Below are positions 8,321 to 17,859 of a stretch of DNA of 64,000 nucleotides, piece by piece. Numbering within the stretch: position 1 is the first letter of the stretch; every line of letters starts with the position of its first letter. The notes under the pieces are model-generated. The model was not told the origin of the DNA. It did no database searches and was given only the letters and a program-made list of their open reading frames with translations. A program made the translations under genes and the position numbers. Source of the DNA: an uncultured Lachnospiraceae bacterium (lineage in GTDB: Bacteria > Bacillota > Clostridia > Lachnospirales > Lachnospiraceae); the NCBI GenBank assembly GCA_946411695.1, contig CAMKEX010000001.1, positions 1-64,000 on the forward strand, given 5' to 3'.

Positions 8321-9510
8321 TCCGACATCACATAATTACTGACATCGGTTCCTTTTTCCGTGAGACAGAAACCTTCTTCTGTTTCCTCCAGGAGTCCCTG
8401 TGCGATGTGTCTGCGGATCAGACTTCCGTAGACTTCCTCCAATGTCCTGCCGAAGCGCTCCTGAAATACCGCCGCGCTGACACCGGCTGTCATCCGCAGC
8501 CCCAGGAACATGAATTCCTCCATCTTCTCTTCTTCAGTCAGCGTGCGGACGTCGGTGCGGACCGGCTGGGACAAAGCTTCCGTATAGGAATTGATATCCG
8601 CGATATTGGAAAAGCGGGTGCCGTTTACGTAAGAGGCAGCACCGGCTCCCAGCCCCAGATAGGGATGTCCCGTCCAATAGCCGCTGTTATGGCGGCATTC
8701 CCGTCCGGGCAGGGCGTAATTGGAGATTTCATAACGGGCATAGCCGTGCCGCGCCAGAAATTCCCGGGTATAGTGATACATTTTCCGGTCGGTCTCCTCG
8801 TCCGGCAGGGGCGCCAGCTTTCCCGCCTCATAGAGGTCGCAAAACGGCGTTCCGGGCTCAATGATCAGACTGTAGGCGGAGATATGTTCCGGCTTCCATT
8901 CAGCTGCCAGGCGCAGTGACTCCGCCCAGCTCTCAAAGCTCTGTCCCGGCAGGGCGCTCATCAGGTCGATGTTGATATTGTCAAAACCTGCCGCCCTCGC
9001 GGCATCAAATGCTTCTTTTGCCTCCCTGACCGTATGGATCCTTCCCAGAAGACGGAGTTCCTCGTCATGCATGGACTGAACACCCATCGAAAGCCGGTTG
9101 ATCCCGGCTTTTTTGAATTCCAGGATCTTTTCGGCATCCGCTGTTCTGGGATTCATCTCCAGGCTGATCTCCGCATGCGGAAGGATGTCAAATCTCTCCC
9201 TGAGTGCCTCCATAATGCGGCCGATCTGTTCCCCTGACAGAATAGAGGGCGTTCCGCCGCCGAAAAAAACAGTGTCCGCAGGTGTACCCGAGGGACATTC
9301 CAGCTGCGACTGTATTTCCCTGATCAGAGCACGGACATATTTCTCCTGCTCCTCCCGGGGCCGGGCAGCAGACAGAAAATCGCAGTAACGGCACTTGCGC
9401 AGGCAGAAGGGTATATGGATATACAGGGAAATCGAATTAGTGCCGGAGAGATCTTCTCTCCGGCACTTTCTGTTCACAATCTGATTCCCTGTCTGATGGA
9501 TCCGTGTCAT
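8308..9510 (-). CDS. hemW: radical SAM heme chaperone HemW
   Basis: HemW-type proteins bind heme and a [4Fe-4S] cluster and deliver heme; older annotation calls them oxygen-independent coproporphyrinogen oxidase-like. The core opens with SLYIHIPFCLRKCRYCDF, holding the CxxxCxxC cluster, then GGGTPS, SMGVQS and a HemN C-terminal domain. A clear Shine-Dalgarno site (GGGAG, five bases before ATG 9510) supports this start, although the frame is open to 9567, inside the lepA 3' end. The 29 residues before the core include a segment encoded by a perfect 13-bp inverted repeat (9439-9467). It follows lepA by 31 bases, the common lepA-hemW order of Firmicutes. Confidence 0.93.
   Translation of the reverse strand: MTRIHQTGNQIVNRKCRREDLSGTNSISLYIHIPFCLRKCRYCDFLSAARPREEQEKYVRALIREIQSQLECPSGTPADTVFFGGGTPSILSGEQIGRIMEALRERFDILPHAEISLEMNPRTADAEKILEFKKAGINRLSMGVQSMHDEELRLLGRIHTVREAKEAFDAARAAGFDNINIDLMSALPGQSFESWAESLRLAAEWKPEHISAYSLIIEPGTPFCDLYEAGKLAPLPDEETDRKMYHYTREFLARHGYARYEISNYALPGRECRHNSGYWTGHPYLGLGAGAASYVNGTRFSNIADINSYTEALSQPVRTDVRTLTEEEKMEEFMFLGLRMTAGVSAAVFQERFGRTLEEVYGSLIRRHIAQGLLEETEEGFCLTEKGTDVSNYVMSDYLL
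9439..9467. repeat. perfect 13-bp inverted repeat inside the hemW 5' coding region
   Basis: AGTGCCGGAGAGA, a 3-base loop, then the exact complement. In the mRNA this is a very stable hairpin about 43-71 bases after the chosen ATG. It encodes KCRREDLSGT, just before the conserved HemW core. No in-frame ATG follows it, so ribosomes must read through it unless a non-ATG start is used. Confidence 0.9.
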
Positions 9511-9541
9511 TGCATCTCCCATCTTCATATCAGGACGAATA

Positions 9542-11359
9542 TTACTGTGTATCCAGCTTGAGGACATTCATGAAGGCTTCCTTGGGAATCTCTACGCTGC
9601 CGACAGTCTGCATGCGCTTCTTTCCTTCCTTCTGCTTTTCCAGGAGCTTTTTCTTCCGCGAAATATCGCCGCCGTAGCACTTGGCGAGGACATCCTTGCG
9701 AAGCTGCCGGACCGTCTCGCGGGCAATGACGCGTCCGCCTACCGCCGCCTGGATGGGCACGTCGAAGAGCTGACGCGGGATCTCATCCTTGAGCTTCTCG
9801 CACATCTTGCGGCCCCGGTCATAGGCGCCGTCCGCATGCACGATGAAGGAGAGGGCGTCGACGGGTTCCTTATTGACCAGGATATCCATCTTGACCAGTT
9901 TGGATTCCTCGTAGCCCTTCAGTTCATAGTCGAAGGAGGCATAGCCCCTGGACCTGGACTTGAGGGCGTCAAAAAAGTCATAAATGATCTCATTGAGCGG
10001 CAGCTCATATTTGAGGACCGCGCGTGTGGTCTCAATGTAGTCAGTGCCCAGGTAGCGGCCCCGGCGTTCCTGGCAGAGCTGCATGATCGGACCAATGAAC
10101 TCTGTGGTGACCATGATCTCCGCGCTCACGATGGGCTCCTCCATCTTGAGGATGGCAGTGGGCTCAGGGAGATTGGAGGGATTGGTCAGTTCCATCATTG
10201 TGCCGTCGGTCTTGTAGACCTTATAGACAACACCGGGTGCTGTGGAGATGAGGTCAAGGTCATACTCGCGCTCAAGGCGCTCGAGGATGACTTCCATGTG
10301 CAGAAGTCCCAGGAAACCGCAGCGGAAGCCGAATCCCAGGGCCAGAGATGTCTCGGGTTCAAAAAAGAGTGAGGCGTCATTGAGCTGCAGCTTCTCCAGC
10401 GCATCGCGGAGATCGGGATAGCGGGGAGTCTCCGAAGGATACAGGCCGCAGTAGACCATGGGCTGGGCGCCCTTGTAGCCCGGAAGCGCTTCATCGCAGG
10501 GACGGGCGCTCTCTGTCACCGTATCACCTACGCGGGCATCCCGGATGTTCTTGATGGAGGCTGTAAAATAACCGACCATGCCCGCCGAAAGTTCCTCACA
10601 GGGAATAAACTGGCCGGGACCGAAATAGCCGACTTCGACGACTTCAACGACTGCTCCGGTCGCCATCATCCTGACCTTCATGCCCCGGTGGAGCCTTCCG
10701 TCGCGCAGACGGCAGAAAACAATGACACCCCTGTAGGAATCATACAGGGAGTCAAAGATCAGCGCCTTGAGAGGTGCCTCCGGGTCCCCGTCCGGCGCAG
10801 GAATGTTTTTGATCACTGCCTCCAGGACATCCTCTATGCCCAGTCCCTGTTTTGCGGAGATCAGGGGCGCTTCAGAGGCGTCGAGTCCGATGACATCCTC
10901 GATCTCCTCCCGCACCTGTTCCGGCATCGCGGAAGGAAGGTCGATCTTGTTGATCACGGGAAAGACATCCAGATTGTGCTCCAGCGCCAGATAGACATTG
11001 GCAAGTGTCTGCGCCTGGATTCCCTGTGTGGCGTCCACAACCAGGATCGCGCCGTCGCAGGCAGCCAGGGAGCGGCTCACTTCGTAGTTAAAATCCACGT
11101 GTCCGGGTGTGTCGATCAGATTGAAGATATATTCCTGTCCGTCCCTGGCATTGTAGACCAGACGGACGGCCTGGGATTTGATCGTAATTCCGCGCTCGCG
11201 CTCCAGTTCCATGTTATCAAGGACCTGGTCCTGCATCTCACGGCTGGTCAGAAGACCTGTCTTTTCGATCATACGATCCGCAAGTGTGGACTTTCCATGA
11301 TCAATATGTGCGACAATACAGAAATTTCTGATTTTGTCCTGAGTGATTTCTTTTTGCAT
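9542..11359 (-). CDS. lepA: elongation factor 4 (LepA)
   Basis: LepA is a ribosome-bound GTPase that back-translocates or rescues stalled ribosomes. The GTPase motifs are present: AHIDHGKST (G1), a G2 Thr in RGITIK, DTPGH (G3) and NKIDLPSA (G4). These are followed by the EF-G-like domains and a LepA C-terminal domain with [20 protein letters not shown]. Length (605 residues) is normal. The ATG at 11359 (MQKEITQ) is preceded by AAAGG; the frame is open 15 bases further through a TTG. The stop lies 31 bases before hemW. Confidence 0.97.
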   Translation of the reverse strand: MQKEITQDKIRNFCIVAHIDHGKSTLADRMIEKTGLLTSREMQDQVLDNMELERERGITIKSQAVRLVYNARDGQEYIFNLIDTPGHVDFNYEVSRSLAACDGAILVVDATQGIQAQTLANVYLALEHNLDVFPVINKIDLPSAMPEQVREEIEDVIGLDASEAPLISAKQGLGIEDVLEAVIKNIPAPDGDPEAPLKALIFDSLYDSYRGVIVFCRLRDGRLHRGMKVRMMATGAVVEVVEVGYFGPGQFIPCEELSAGMVGYFTASIKNIRDARVGDTVTESARPCDEALPGYKGAQPMVYCGLYPSETPRYPDLRDALEKLQLNDASLFFEPETSLALGFGFRCGFLGLLHMEVILERLEREYDLDLISTAPGVVYKVYKTDGTMMELTNPSNLPEPTAILKMEEPIVSAEIMVTTEFIGPIMQLCQERRGRYLGTDYIETTRAVLKYELPLNEIIYDFFDALKSRSRGYASFDYELKGYEESKLVKMDILVNKEPVDALSFIVHADGAYDRGRKMCEKLKDEIPRQLFDVPIQAAVGGRVIARETVRQLRKDVLAKCYGGDISRKKKLLEKQKEGKKRMQTVGSVEIPKEAFMNVLKLDTQ

Positions 11360-11414
11360 ATATTTACCTTTCAATCCGTCGGGACAGGCCGGTCAGCCTT
11401 AAACCTGCGCCAAA

Positions 11415-11450
11415 CCTCCGGCAGACATACCATCATATGTCTGCCGGAGG
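11415..11450 (-). terminator. 15-bp inverted repeat, probable terminator of the solute-binding protein gene
   Basis: CCTCCGGCAGACATA and its exact complement flank a 6-base loop in the spacer between the solute-binding protein stop and lepA. On the minus strand only three T follow, so termination may be partial. Confidence 0.55.
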
Positions 11451-11507
11451 CTGCTATAGGGTCTAATGTGAATCCGGCTGCACATCCGTCTGTATGTGTG
11501 CCATGAC

Positions 11508-14141
11508 TTATTCGTTTTCTTTGAGGTAAACCTGAATACGGCTCTGGATGATATCCGAAACCTCGTCCGTGGACTTCTGGCCTGCAAAGTATGCGCCGGC
11601 CTCTTCCATGATGATATTGAGGACTTCACTCTCACTGTTGACGGAGAAACTCAGGCCTTCAAGGATCTTCTCCAGGGCAGCAATATCGTCCTTTCCGAAT
11701 TCGGGCAGGCTGTCGAGGCCGTAGTCCTGTTTCTCTGTATCTCCCATATCGATCTCATCGGGAGCAATGAGGACCTCTTCTTCTGTCGAAGCGGCTTCGG
11801 CATTGAATTCTTCCACATACTTTTCGTATTCTTCGTGAGTACCGTCGAAATCCTCCTCAGGCACAGGCTTTCCGGACATATCTTCCGATTCGCTCTCGGT
11901 GTCGGAGAGGTCAACTCCATCTGTGACCACCGTCATCTGATCGCCTGTGAGACCTTCGCTCGCGTCTTCGGACTCATCCTCTTCGGAAATGATCACATCC
12001 TGCTCTTTCAGGTACTGCTCATATTCCATCTCCTGCTCTTTAAAGCTGGCAATGACATCGTCTCCCTGCTTTCTGACCGCTGTTTTGCTGATCGGAAGGC
12101 TGCTCTCCATAGCGGACTGGTAATCCGGCATCATGAAGCGGCGGATAAATTTCCAGCATCCGTCGGGATCGGAACAGCTGCTGCTGATTCCAAGCTCAAT
12201 ACTGGGAGCAACCGCAGGTCCCTTGTTATCTTCAGACGGGAAGCCGGTGACAGTCACGTTGACATCGCCGTAGAGCTGTCTGGTCATGTAATAGTAGTCA
12301 AAGGGAGTGTTGATAAACTGGATTCCCAGCAGGGCCTTGTCCGCAAGATACTGTGTGCTGTAATCATAGGCCTCTTCATCGCCGATCTGGGCGGGGAACT
12401 TGTTTGCGAACTCCAGAAGTTCCTGGAACCGTGCATTGTGGAAATCACAGGTATGCTGATCCATATCGATAAACTGGTCTCCGGAAAACTCAATGGCATA
12501 GGCCAGTACGGACTCACGGTCGATCAGTCCCAGGACGCCGGTCTCACTAAGGCCCAATCCGGCAGCAATCTCTTTTGCCCTGGCAATGGTCAGATCTTTT
12601 CCGTCGCCGATATATTTCTCCTTGCCCGCAACACCTGTAACAGTAAATCCGGGAACAAGGAAATACATTTTGCCGTCTGTCTTGAAGGCATCCACTACAT
12701 TCTGGAAGAAATCAGACTTGTTGATCTCCTTGTCGGACTCATAGCGGTCTGTCAGATCCATCATCATGCCCTTGGAGATGTAGCTGTTGACGGGCATATA
12801 GTCACTCAGAACCAGAATGTCCGGGACATTGCCGGAGACAATATCTGTATTCATCTTGGACAGGCCGGTCGAATCGGCATACTCATCCTCCGCCAGATCG
12901 TACTGGCTGTAATCCTGGATGGTGATTCTGAAATCACTGTTCTCCTTATTGAACTTAATGACCTCGCTGCGCACGTCGTAGGAAATGTAATAACCGCCCA
13001 GAGTGATCTCCTTGCGTTCCTTGACATCCTCAGGTGCCACCGGTTCCAGGATATAGGTATCAAGTTTGACTTCCGATCCATAGCCCTGGATCACAAATCT
13101 GCCGTCATCAAGTTCGATCAGGCGGCTTACTCCTTCGATATCCAGATCAGAGTTGACATAGTTGACGATCGCGCTGATCTTGTCAGATCCCAGAGCCGCC
13201 TTGTAGATGCCTGTTTCGGAGGCAATGTAGAGATTGTCCTGCTTTCCGGGATAAATACTTGCTCCCACAAGGGCAGAAGGCAGTGTGATGCTGTCCTCGA
13301 ATTTTTTGTTTCCGCTGTTGTAACGGAGGATCTTTGTGGCAGCACCGGTGTCGTCCGACATCAGGACAGTGCCGTCGCTCATTGCATAGAGAATACCTGT
13401 CAGATCATCCTCTGAGGCAACTTCGCACACAGCTTCCTTAAAGGAGCCGTCTTCTGCGGAATAGAGGTCAACACCCTCGGAAGAAACAATGAGGAGACCG
13501 TCGTCCGAAGGGACAATATTTTCAATGTAAAAATACAGTTCATTCTTGGGTGTTTTGACGTCCTTGATCCACTTTTGCTTACCGTCCGGTGTGACACAGG
13601 CGATCTGATAGGAGGTCACGGCGTCTTCACTCATGCCTTCCGGAATTTCGGCGTCCGCATCCAGATTGTTGTCCAGCATGTAATCCAGTGCTTCGGAGTT
13701 GGAGGTATTTGCGATGCCCAGGTAGAAATTCCCGTCCTTGAAAGCGGAGGCTGTGACCTCTCCGGACTCGGAATTGTCCAGCTTATAGTCCACCCGCTCA
13801 AATCCGGAGCCGTCCTCCTTGAAATGGACGAGTTCATAGCTCTCGTAGCCTTCGCCCTCATAGTTGTAATTGAATCCGTAGAGGACGCCGTTCTCCATTG
13901 CCAGAAGCTGGAGGCCTTCTGTGGCGAAATCTTCTCCCAGGGAGATCATCTCAGACTTTGCCACGCCGTCCTTACTGGTGATCTCTGGCATGGTACCTGT
14001 CGCGGAAGCTGAACCGCCCCCGCTTCCGCCGCCGGCCTGTTCTCCTTTTCCGCCGCCTCCGCAGCCCGCTGCGGAAAGAACCAGAACGGCACACAGGGCA
14101 GCTGCCGCAAAACGTCTGAATCCTTTTTTAAATCTGCTCAT
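11508..14141 (-). CDS. large solute-binding lipoprotein with N-terminal propeller-like half
   Basis: The 877-residue product starts with a lipoprotein signal (VLVLSAAGC) and a Gly-rich linker. About residues 50-380 form repeated strand-rich units (for example NGVLYGFNYNYEG, DGNFYLGIA, DDGLLIVSSEGVDLYS), suggestive of a beta-propeller. From about 385 a family 1 extracellular solute-binding domain follows: KEITLGGYYIS, FNKENSDFRITIQDYSQYD, NTDIVSGNVPDILVLSDYMP, KMYFLVPGF. An acidic region follows at about 690-810, then a C-terminal segment. It should sit outside the cell and present a ligand to the MalF/MalG-like permeases 5 kb upstream in the same orientation. The ATG at 14141 has GAAGGA eight bases before it. 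Unusual are the doubled length and the propeller half. The ligand is unknown. Confidence 0.8.
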   Translation of the reverse strand: MSRFKKGFRRFAAAALCAVLVLSAAGCGGGGKGEQAGGGSGGGSASATGTMPEITSKDGVAKSEMISLGEDFATEGLQLLAMENGVLYGFNYNYEGEGYESYELVHFKEDGSGFERVDYKLDNSESGEVTASAFKDGNFYLGIANTSNSEALDYMLDNNLDADAEIPEGMSEDAVTSYQIACVTPDGKQKWIKDVKTPKNELYFYIENIVPSDDGLLIVSSEGVDLYSAEDGSFKEAVCEVASEDDLTGILYAMSDGTVLMSDDTGAATKILRYNSGNKKFEDSITLPSALVGASIYPGKQDNLYIASETGIYKAALGSDKISAIVNYVNSDLDIEGVSRLIELDDGRFVIQGYGSEVKLDTYILEPVAPEDVKERKEITLGGYYISYDVRSEVIKFNKENSDFRITIQDYSQYDLAEDEYADSTGLSKMNTDIVSGNVPDILVLSDYMPVNSYISKGMMMDLTDRYESDKEINKSDFFQNVVDAFKTDGKMYFLVPGFTVTGVAGKEKYIGDGKDLTIARAKEIAAGLGLSETGVLGLIDRESVLAYAIEFSGDQFIDMDQHTCDFHNARFQELLEFANKFPAQIGDEEAYDYSTQYLADKALLGIQFINTPFDYYYMTRQLYGDVNVTVTGFPSEDNKGPAVAPSIELGISSSCSDPDGCWKFIRRFMMPDYQSAMESSLPISKTAVRKQGDDVIASFKEQEMEYEQYLKEQDVIISEEDESEDASEGLTGDQMTVVTDGVDLSDTESESEDMSGKPVPEEDFDGTHEEYEKYVEEFNAEAASTEEEVLIAPDEIDMGDTEKQDYGLDSLPEFGKDDIAALEKILEGLSFSVNSESEVLNIIMEEAGAYFAGQKSTDEVSDIIQSRIQVYLKENE

Positions 14142-14410
14142 AGAAATATCCTTCTTTTCATAATATGCGGCAATGCCTTCCCCGTGACACTTCCGAATAC
14201 TGTTTTTCATCCGTCAGAAACCGCACTTGGTCAGTGCCGTCAATGACCTGATCTATTCAACTCTCCTTTTAAAATTCTACTTTGAAAAGTCTCCTTTTAA
14301 GAGCAGCCGGCAGGCAGATACTCTGCGCAGGCGCAGAAAGCGTCCGGATCCTCCGGACCGGATCCTTGCTCCTGAAGCAGCCGGCTGTCAGAGGTCTCAG
14401 CGTCCTCTTC

Positions 14411-16279
14411 CTATCTGTCTTCAGGCTCAGGAAGAGGCTCATCCTCATTCTCAGATATGTCCTCAGGCTCAGGCAGAGCCTCATCTCCATTCTCAGATGC
14501 GTCCTCAGGCTCAGGCAGAGCCTCATTCCCATTCTCAGATGCGTCCTCAGGCTCAGGCAGAGCCTCATCCTCATTCTCGGATGTGTCTGCAGGCCCGGGC
14601 AGGGTCACTGCGGCATTCTCATCGGAATCTGCTTCTGCCTTTTCTGTCAGGGCTGTTTCGGGATCATCTTCCGCCCGGCTTTTATCAGAATCCTCCACGG
14701 GCAGTCCCGTCCCGGAGCGCCTGCCGTAGATGCGCTCGGACTGACGGTCATAGATCCTGTCCTGAATATCGCGGACGACACCGCCGACTGTCCAGCTCTT
14801 GTGGGTGGCATACCAGATCACAAGCCACAGCAGGAACAGGATCGGTGAAAACCGCAGTATCAGCCACAGCAGGGCGTAAGGGATCAGGACGTCCTCCCAT
14901 GCAAGGGCCACATTTTCCCAATAGGGATAGCGGATCGGAGCGACCTGCATGCTGCGCACGCCGGGCTGCGCCAGAAGTGTCACAAGACGAAATATCTCGA
15001 AGCGGCTGGTATTGTCCACAATTGTTGCAAGTTCCATGGGAAACGGAACCTGTTCCAGACGGCTCCTGACTTTCCGGACGGCATAGTTCTGAACAGGATT
15101 CGGGATCACCACCTCATAGCAGGTCACCCTGTTTCGATTTACAACTTCTTTCTGTCCCTCTTCCTCACCGTCTCCGGCACTTCCGGAACTTCCTTTTGAA
15201 GAGCCGGAATGATTCTGACCCAGGTCCTCTCCGCCGGGGTCATCATTGAGATCTGATTCCTCCTCTTTCAGAGGTTCTGCTGTGTCTTCTCCTCCTGTGT
15301 CACCGGATCCATCGGAACCGGAATCTGATTCCAGTCCTCCGAGCGTACCGGACATAGTTCCCTTTTTTCCGGGAAGGTCTTCTGTATCCACAGACATGTA
15401 GGCGGCAGTGTGCGGCACTGCCGGATCCGCTGCAGCCTTCTCGCGGCGGACAGGCTCTGCATCAGGTGCAAAGGCATCGCCGCCGGAGCTGTCCAGGTTT
15501 TCACTGTCCTGGGTTCCGCTGCTCTCCGATGCCGCGGCAGAGGCATCCGTATACTTGCAGAGAGAGTCATAGGACATGTATACAAGATAACTTCCGATGC
15601 CGGAATCCTTGTAAAAACGTTCCCGGGGCTGACGGAAAACACCTGCGATGATATGAGGGGTTCCCCCGATCGTCACAGTCATTCCCACAATGTTAGGCGA
15701 TCCGAACAGGCGCCAGGCCGTCTGGTCATCCAGAAGGACCCTGTCCTTCATCAGGTCGTCATCGGCAAAATAATAGCCGTCGATCATTTCCAGCGGATGG
15801 AAATTGAAAAAATCTCCGCCCACACCAATCGCATTGACAGTGACTGTTTCAGTGCCGACAGTTAAGTCCGCACTGCCCATTCCGCAGTAGCTCTCCTCGA
15901 TCAGCCTTGCGCCGTTCTCAGTCTGCGTCTCGGACAGGGCAATCGCATCCGTCTGCAGATCAAGCATCAGCCCGGTGTACATTGCCTTGACCGTCTCCTC
16001 CGACGCACCGCTTCCCTCCGCGAGGAAAGCGCTGACCTGGGCATAGTTCCCGTCCTCTGACCACCGCTCCGCAGCGTTCTGATCGAGCAGCTTATCTGTC
16101 GTCCTTCTGCACACAGCGCCCAGGATCACCGAGGAGATCCAGAAAACTATGCAGAGCACAAGTCCGGCTTTCTGCCACATATGCATTTTTTTCAGTGAGC
16201 TGCGGATGATGCGGGCTGTGCCGCGGCTTCCTTTCCGGACAGCGTCACGAATTTTCTTATTCAGTTTGCTGTCAGACAT
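14411..16279 (-). CDS. MacB-core-like membrane protein with acidic repeat tail
   Basis: After a basic N-terminus there is one membrane segment (AGLVLCIVFWISSVILGAV, about 40-60). An extracellular region follows that resembles the MacB periplasmic core: VTVNAIGVGGDFFNFHPLEM, MKDRVLLDDQTAWRLFGSPN, IGGTPHIIAGVFRQP. It is interrupted by a Ser/Glu/Asp-rich insert of about 120 residues. Near the C-terminus is a second hydrophobic patch (LLWLILRFSPILFLLWLVIW), which is too short for the three-helix FtsX permease domain. The tail is four 14-residue acidic repeats facing the cytoplasm. So it is MacB-like outside but is not a complete MacB, and it has no ATPase domain. The ATG at 16279 has AGGGG five bases upstream. 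It lies 37 bases after the HlyD-like gene. Function is unknown. Confidence 0.7.
   Translation of the reverse strand: MSDSKLNKKIRDAVRKGSRGTARIIRSSLKKMHMWQKAGLVLCIVFWISSVILGAVCRRTTDKLLDQNAAERWSEDGNYAQVSAFLAEGSGASEETVKAMYTGLMLDLQTDAIALSETQTENGARLIEESYCGMGSADLTVGTETVTVNAIGVGGDFFNFHPLEMIDGYYFADDDLMKDRVLLDDQTAWRLFGSPNIVGMTVTIGGTPHIIAGVFRQPRERFYKDSGIGSYLVYMSYDSLCKYTDASAAASESSGTQDSENLDSSGGDAFAPDAEPVRREKAAADPAVPHTAAYMSVDTEDLPGKKGTMSGTLGGLESDSGSDGSGDTGGEDTAEPLKEEESDLNDDPGGEDLGQNHSGSSKGSSGSAGDGEEEGQKEVVNRNRVTCYEVVIPNPVQNYAVRKVRSRLEQVPFPMELATIVDNTSRFEIFRLVTLLAQPGVRSMQVAPIRYPYWENVALAWEDVLIPYALLWLILRFSPILFLLWLVIWYATHKSWTVGGVVRDIQDRIYDRQSERIYGRRSGTGLPVEDSDKSRAEDDPETALTEKAEADSDENAAVTLPGPADTSENEDEALPEPEDASENGNEALPEPEDASENGDEALPEPEDISENEDEPLPEPEDR
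14414..14581. repeat. 42-bp tandem repeat, four units, coding
   Basis: Four in-frame 42-base units (from 14414, 14456, 14498 and 14540) encode SENEDEALPEPEDA-like 14-mers at the C-terminus of the MacB-like protein. Units differ mainly at the Asn/Asp and Ala/Ile positions. Near-identity at DNA level implies recent expansion or slippage. Confidence 0.92.
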
Positions 16280-16316
16280 CGCCGCCCCTTTTTTCATGCA
16301 TCGGTATTATTCGAGT

Positions 16317-17822
16317 CTATTCCTCGGCTTCCTCTTCATCAGCCAAGCGAACCTGGTCGCCGGAGGAAACCGCCCTTGTAGATGTAGTGATTACATAAGT
16401 ATAGGCACCGATCGCTCCGCTGATCGCAGAGTTGGTATCATCCTTTGCCAGAACCTTGACGCTTTCGCGGGAAACAATATATCTGTTTCCGAGAGGGCTC
16501 TGCCTGGTCTTGAGGACCAGCACAAATGTGCCGTTCGAGTCGTTGCGGACAGCAGAATTGGGTACGACAAGATCATAGGTCTTGGAGCTCTCCGCAATCT
16601 GCAGCTGCACGTTGTCACCGGCCGACACTGCGGCGCTGTCGATCTCAAATTTCAGAAGTCTTGAATTCTGGGGGTCGCTGCTGTCTGCCGTAATCTGCCG
16701 GAGGACCGCCTTGAAATCATCGTCATATTCCCAGTAGTTCTGTGGCTGCGCCTCGTCACCTACCTGAAGCTTCTGGGCCTGCTCCTTGGTGACGGAGAAA
16801 CTGACAGTCAGCTTTTTGCCGTCGATCCGGATGATCGCAGCAGAAGAATCCGCGGCCGCTGTCTCACCGGAACTATAGGAGAGATTGATGACCGTGCCGT
16901 CCACCGGCGAGACGATGGAAGCACCGATGTTCTCATCCTCCAGCTTGGTGACCTTGGCCTGGGCTAAGGTGATCTGATTCTGAAGGCTCTTCAGCTCAAG
17001 CTCGGAACTGATGCTGTTGACCACCTTCTCCTGCAGTGACTTGGCAATTTCCAGTTCTGCCTCCGCATCGATGTTGCGTTTAGTGGCCTTCTCCAGATCT
17101 CTTTCGGCCTTGCTCTTCTTCTTTGAAGAACCGCCGTCATCACTGGACGGAGAGGGATCGACATCCTCGTCCTCTTCATCCTCTTCGTCGCCGCCCTTGA
17201 GGGTCCCTGTACTGGCCACAGTGGCGTTCCCCCCGCCGGAGGTATCCGTACTGGCCGCCAGCTTGTCCAGCGCAGCTTTGGCCGCCGAAGCCTCTTTGGT
17301 CGCGGATTCCAGCCTGCGGTTTGCGGTTCCGAGTTCTGCCTGCATCTGATCGTCAGAACGGTAGTTGCCCGCGCGCAGCCTGGTGATATCGTAGTCGCTC
17401 AGAGAACCGTCAAACAGCTTTTTGGTGTAATCCGACTGCAGGCTGGCCAGTTCCTGCCTTGCGGTCCTGAGATCCTCGGACTCATTGTCTTCCAGATAAT
17501 AAAGGACATCGCCGCGCTTGACCTTCTGGTCCACACGGACGGCAACCCTCTTGATCTGTCTGGACTGAGCCATCATGACATTGTAGGGATCGTCGACTTC
17601 CGCCGTTCCCTGTCCGCGGATCCTGGGCGAGACCTCACCCTGGGCAACCACGTGAGTCGCCACCTGCGGCAGCGTGTAGTTCATGATCGTCCTGGAAAAG
17701 AAAGTCAATGCCAGAAGAATCAGCAGAAAGACGATCGTGATATTTTTGATAATATCTTTCCGTCTCTGGGATTTTCGGAACTGCTCCAGTTCTTTGTCTT
17801 CGATTTTCAAACTTTCGGCCAT
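16317..17822 (-). CDS. HlyD/RND-type membrane fusion (adaptor) protein
   Basis: A 501-residue single-pass protein: basic cytoplasmic N-terminus, membrane helix ITIVFLLILLALTFFSRTI (about 28-46), then an extracellular barrel/lipoyl half-motif (VAVRVDQKVKRGDVLYYLED). A long coiled coil follows, with an acidic Asp/Glu-rich insert between about 195 and 235, then the second lipoyl half (GASIVSPVDGTVINLSYSSG) and a C-terminal beta domain. Such adaptors link an inner-membrane exporter to outer parts of the envelope; in a Gram-positive host they pair with MacB-type exporters. The ATG at 17822 has AGGA upstream. It lies 37 bases downstream of the MalG-like permease gene and 37 bases before the MacB-like gene, so it is firmly in the same operon. 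Confidence 0.85.
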   Translation of the reverse strand: MAESLKIEDKELEQFRKSQRRKDIIKNITIVFLLILLALTFFSRTIMNYTLPQVATHVVAQGEVSPRIRGQGTAEVDDPYNVMMAQSRQIKRVAVRVDQKVKRGDVLYYLEDNESEDLRTARQELASLQSDYTKKLFDGSLSDYDITRLRAGNYRSDDQMQAELGTANRRLESATKEASAAKAALDKLAASTDTSGGGNATVASTGTLKGGDEEDEEDEDVDPSPSSDDGGSSKKKSKAERDLEKATKRNIDAEAELEIAKSLQEKVVNSISSELELKSLQNQITLAQAKVTKLEDENIGASIVSPVDGTVINLSYSSGETAAADSSAAIIRIDGKKLTVSFSVTKEQAQKLQVGDEAQPQNYWEYDDDFKAVLRQITADSSDPQNSRLLKFEIDSAAVSAGDNVQLQIAESSKTYDLVVPNSAVRNDSNGTFVLVLKTRQSPLGNRYIVSRESVKVLAKDDTNSAISGAIGAYTYVITTSTRAVSSGDQVRLADEEEAEE

Positions 17823-17859
17823 GATTTCCTGTTCACTCCTGCAATAAATTGATGTAAGT

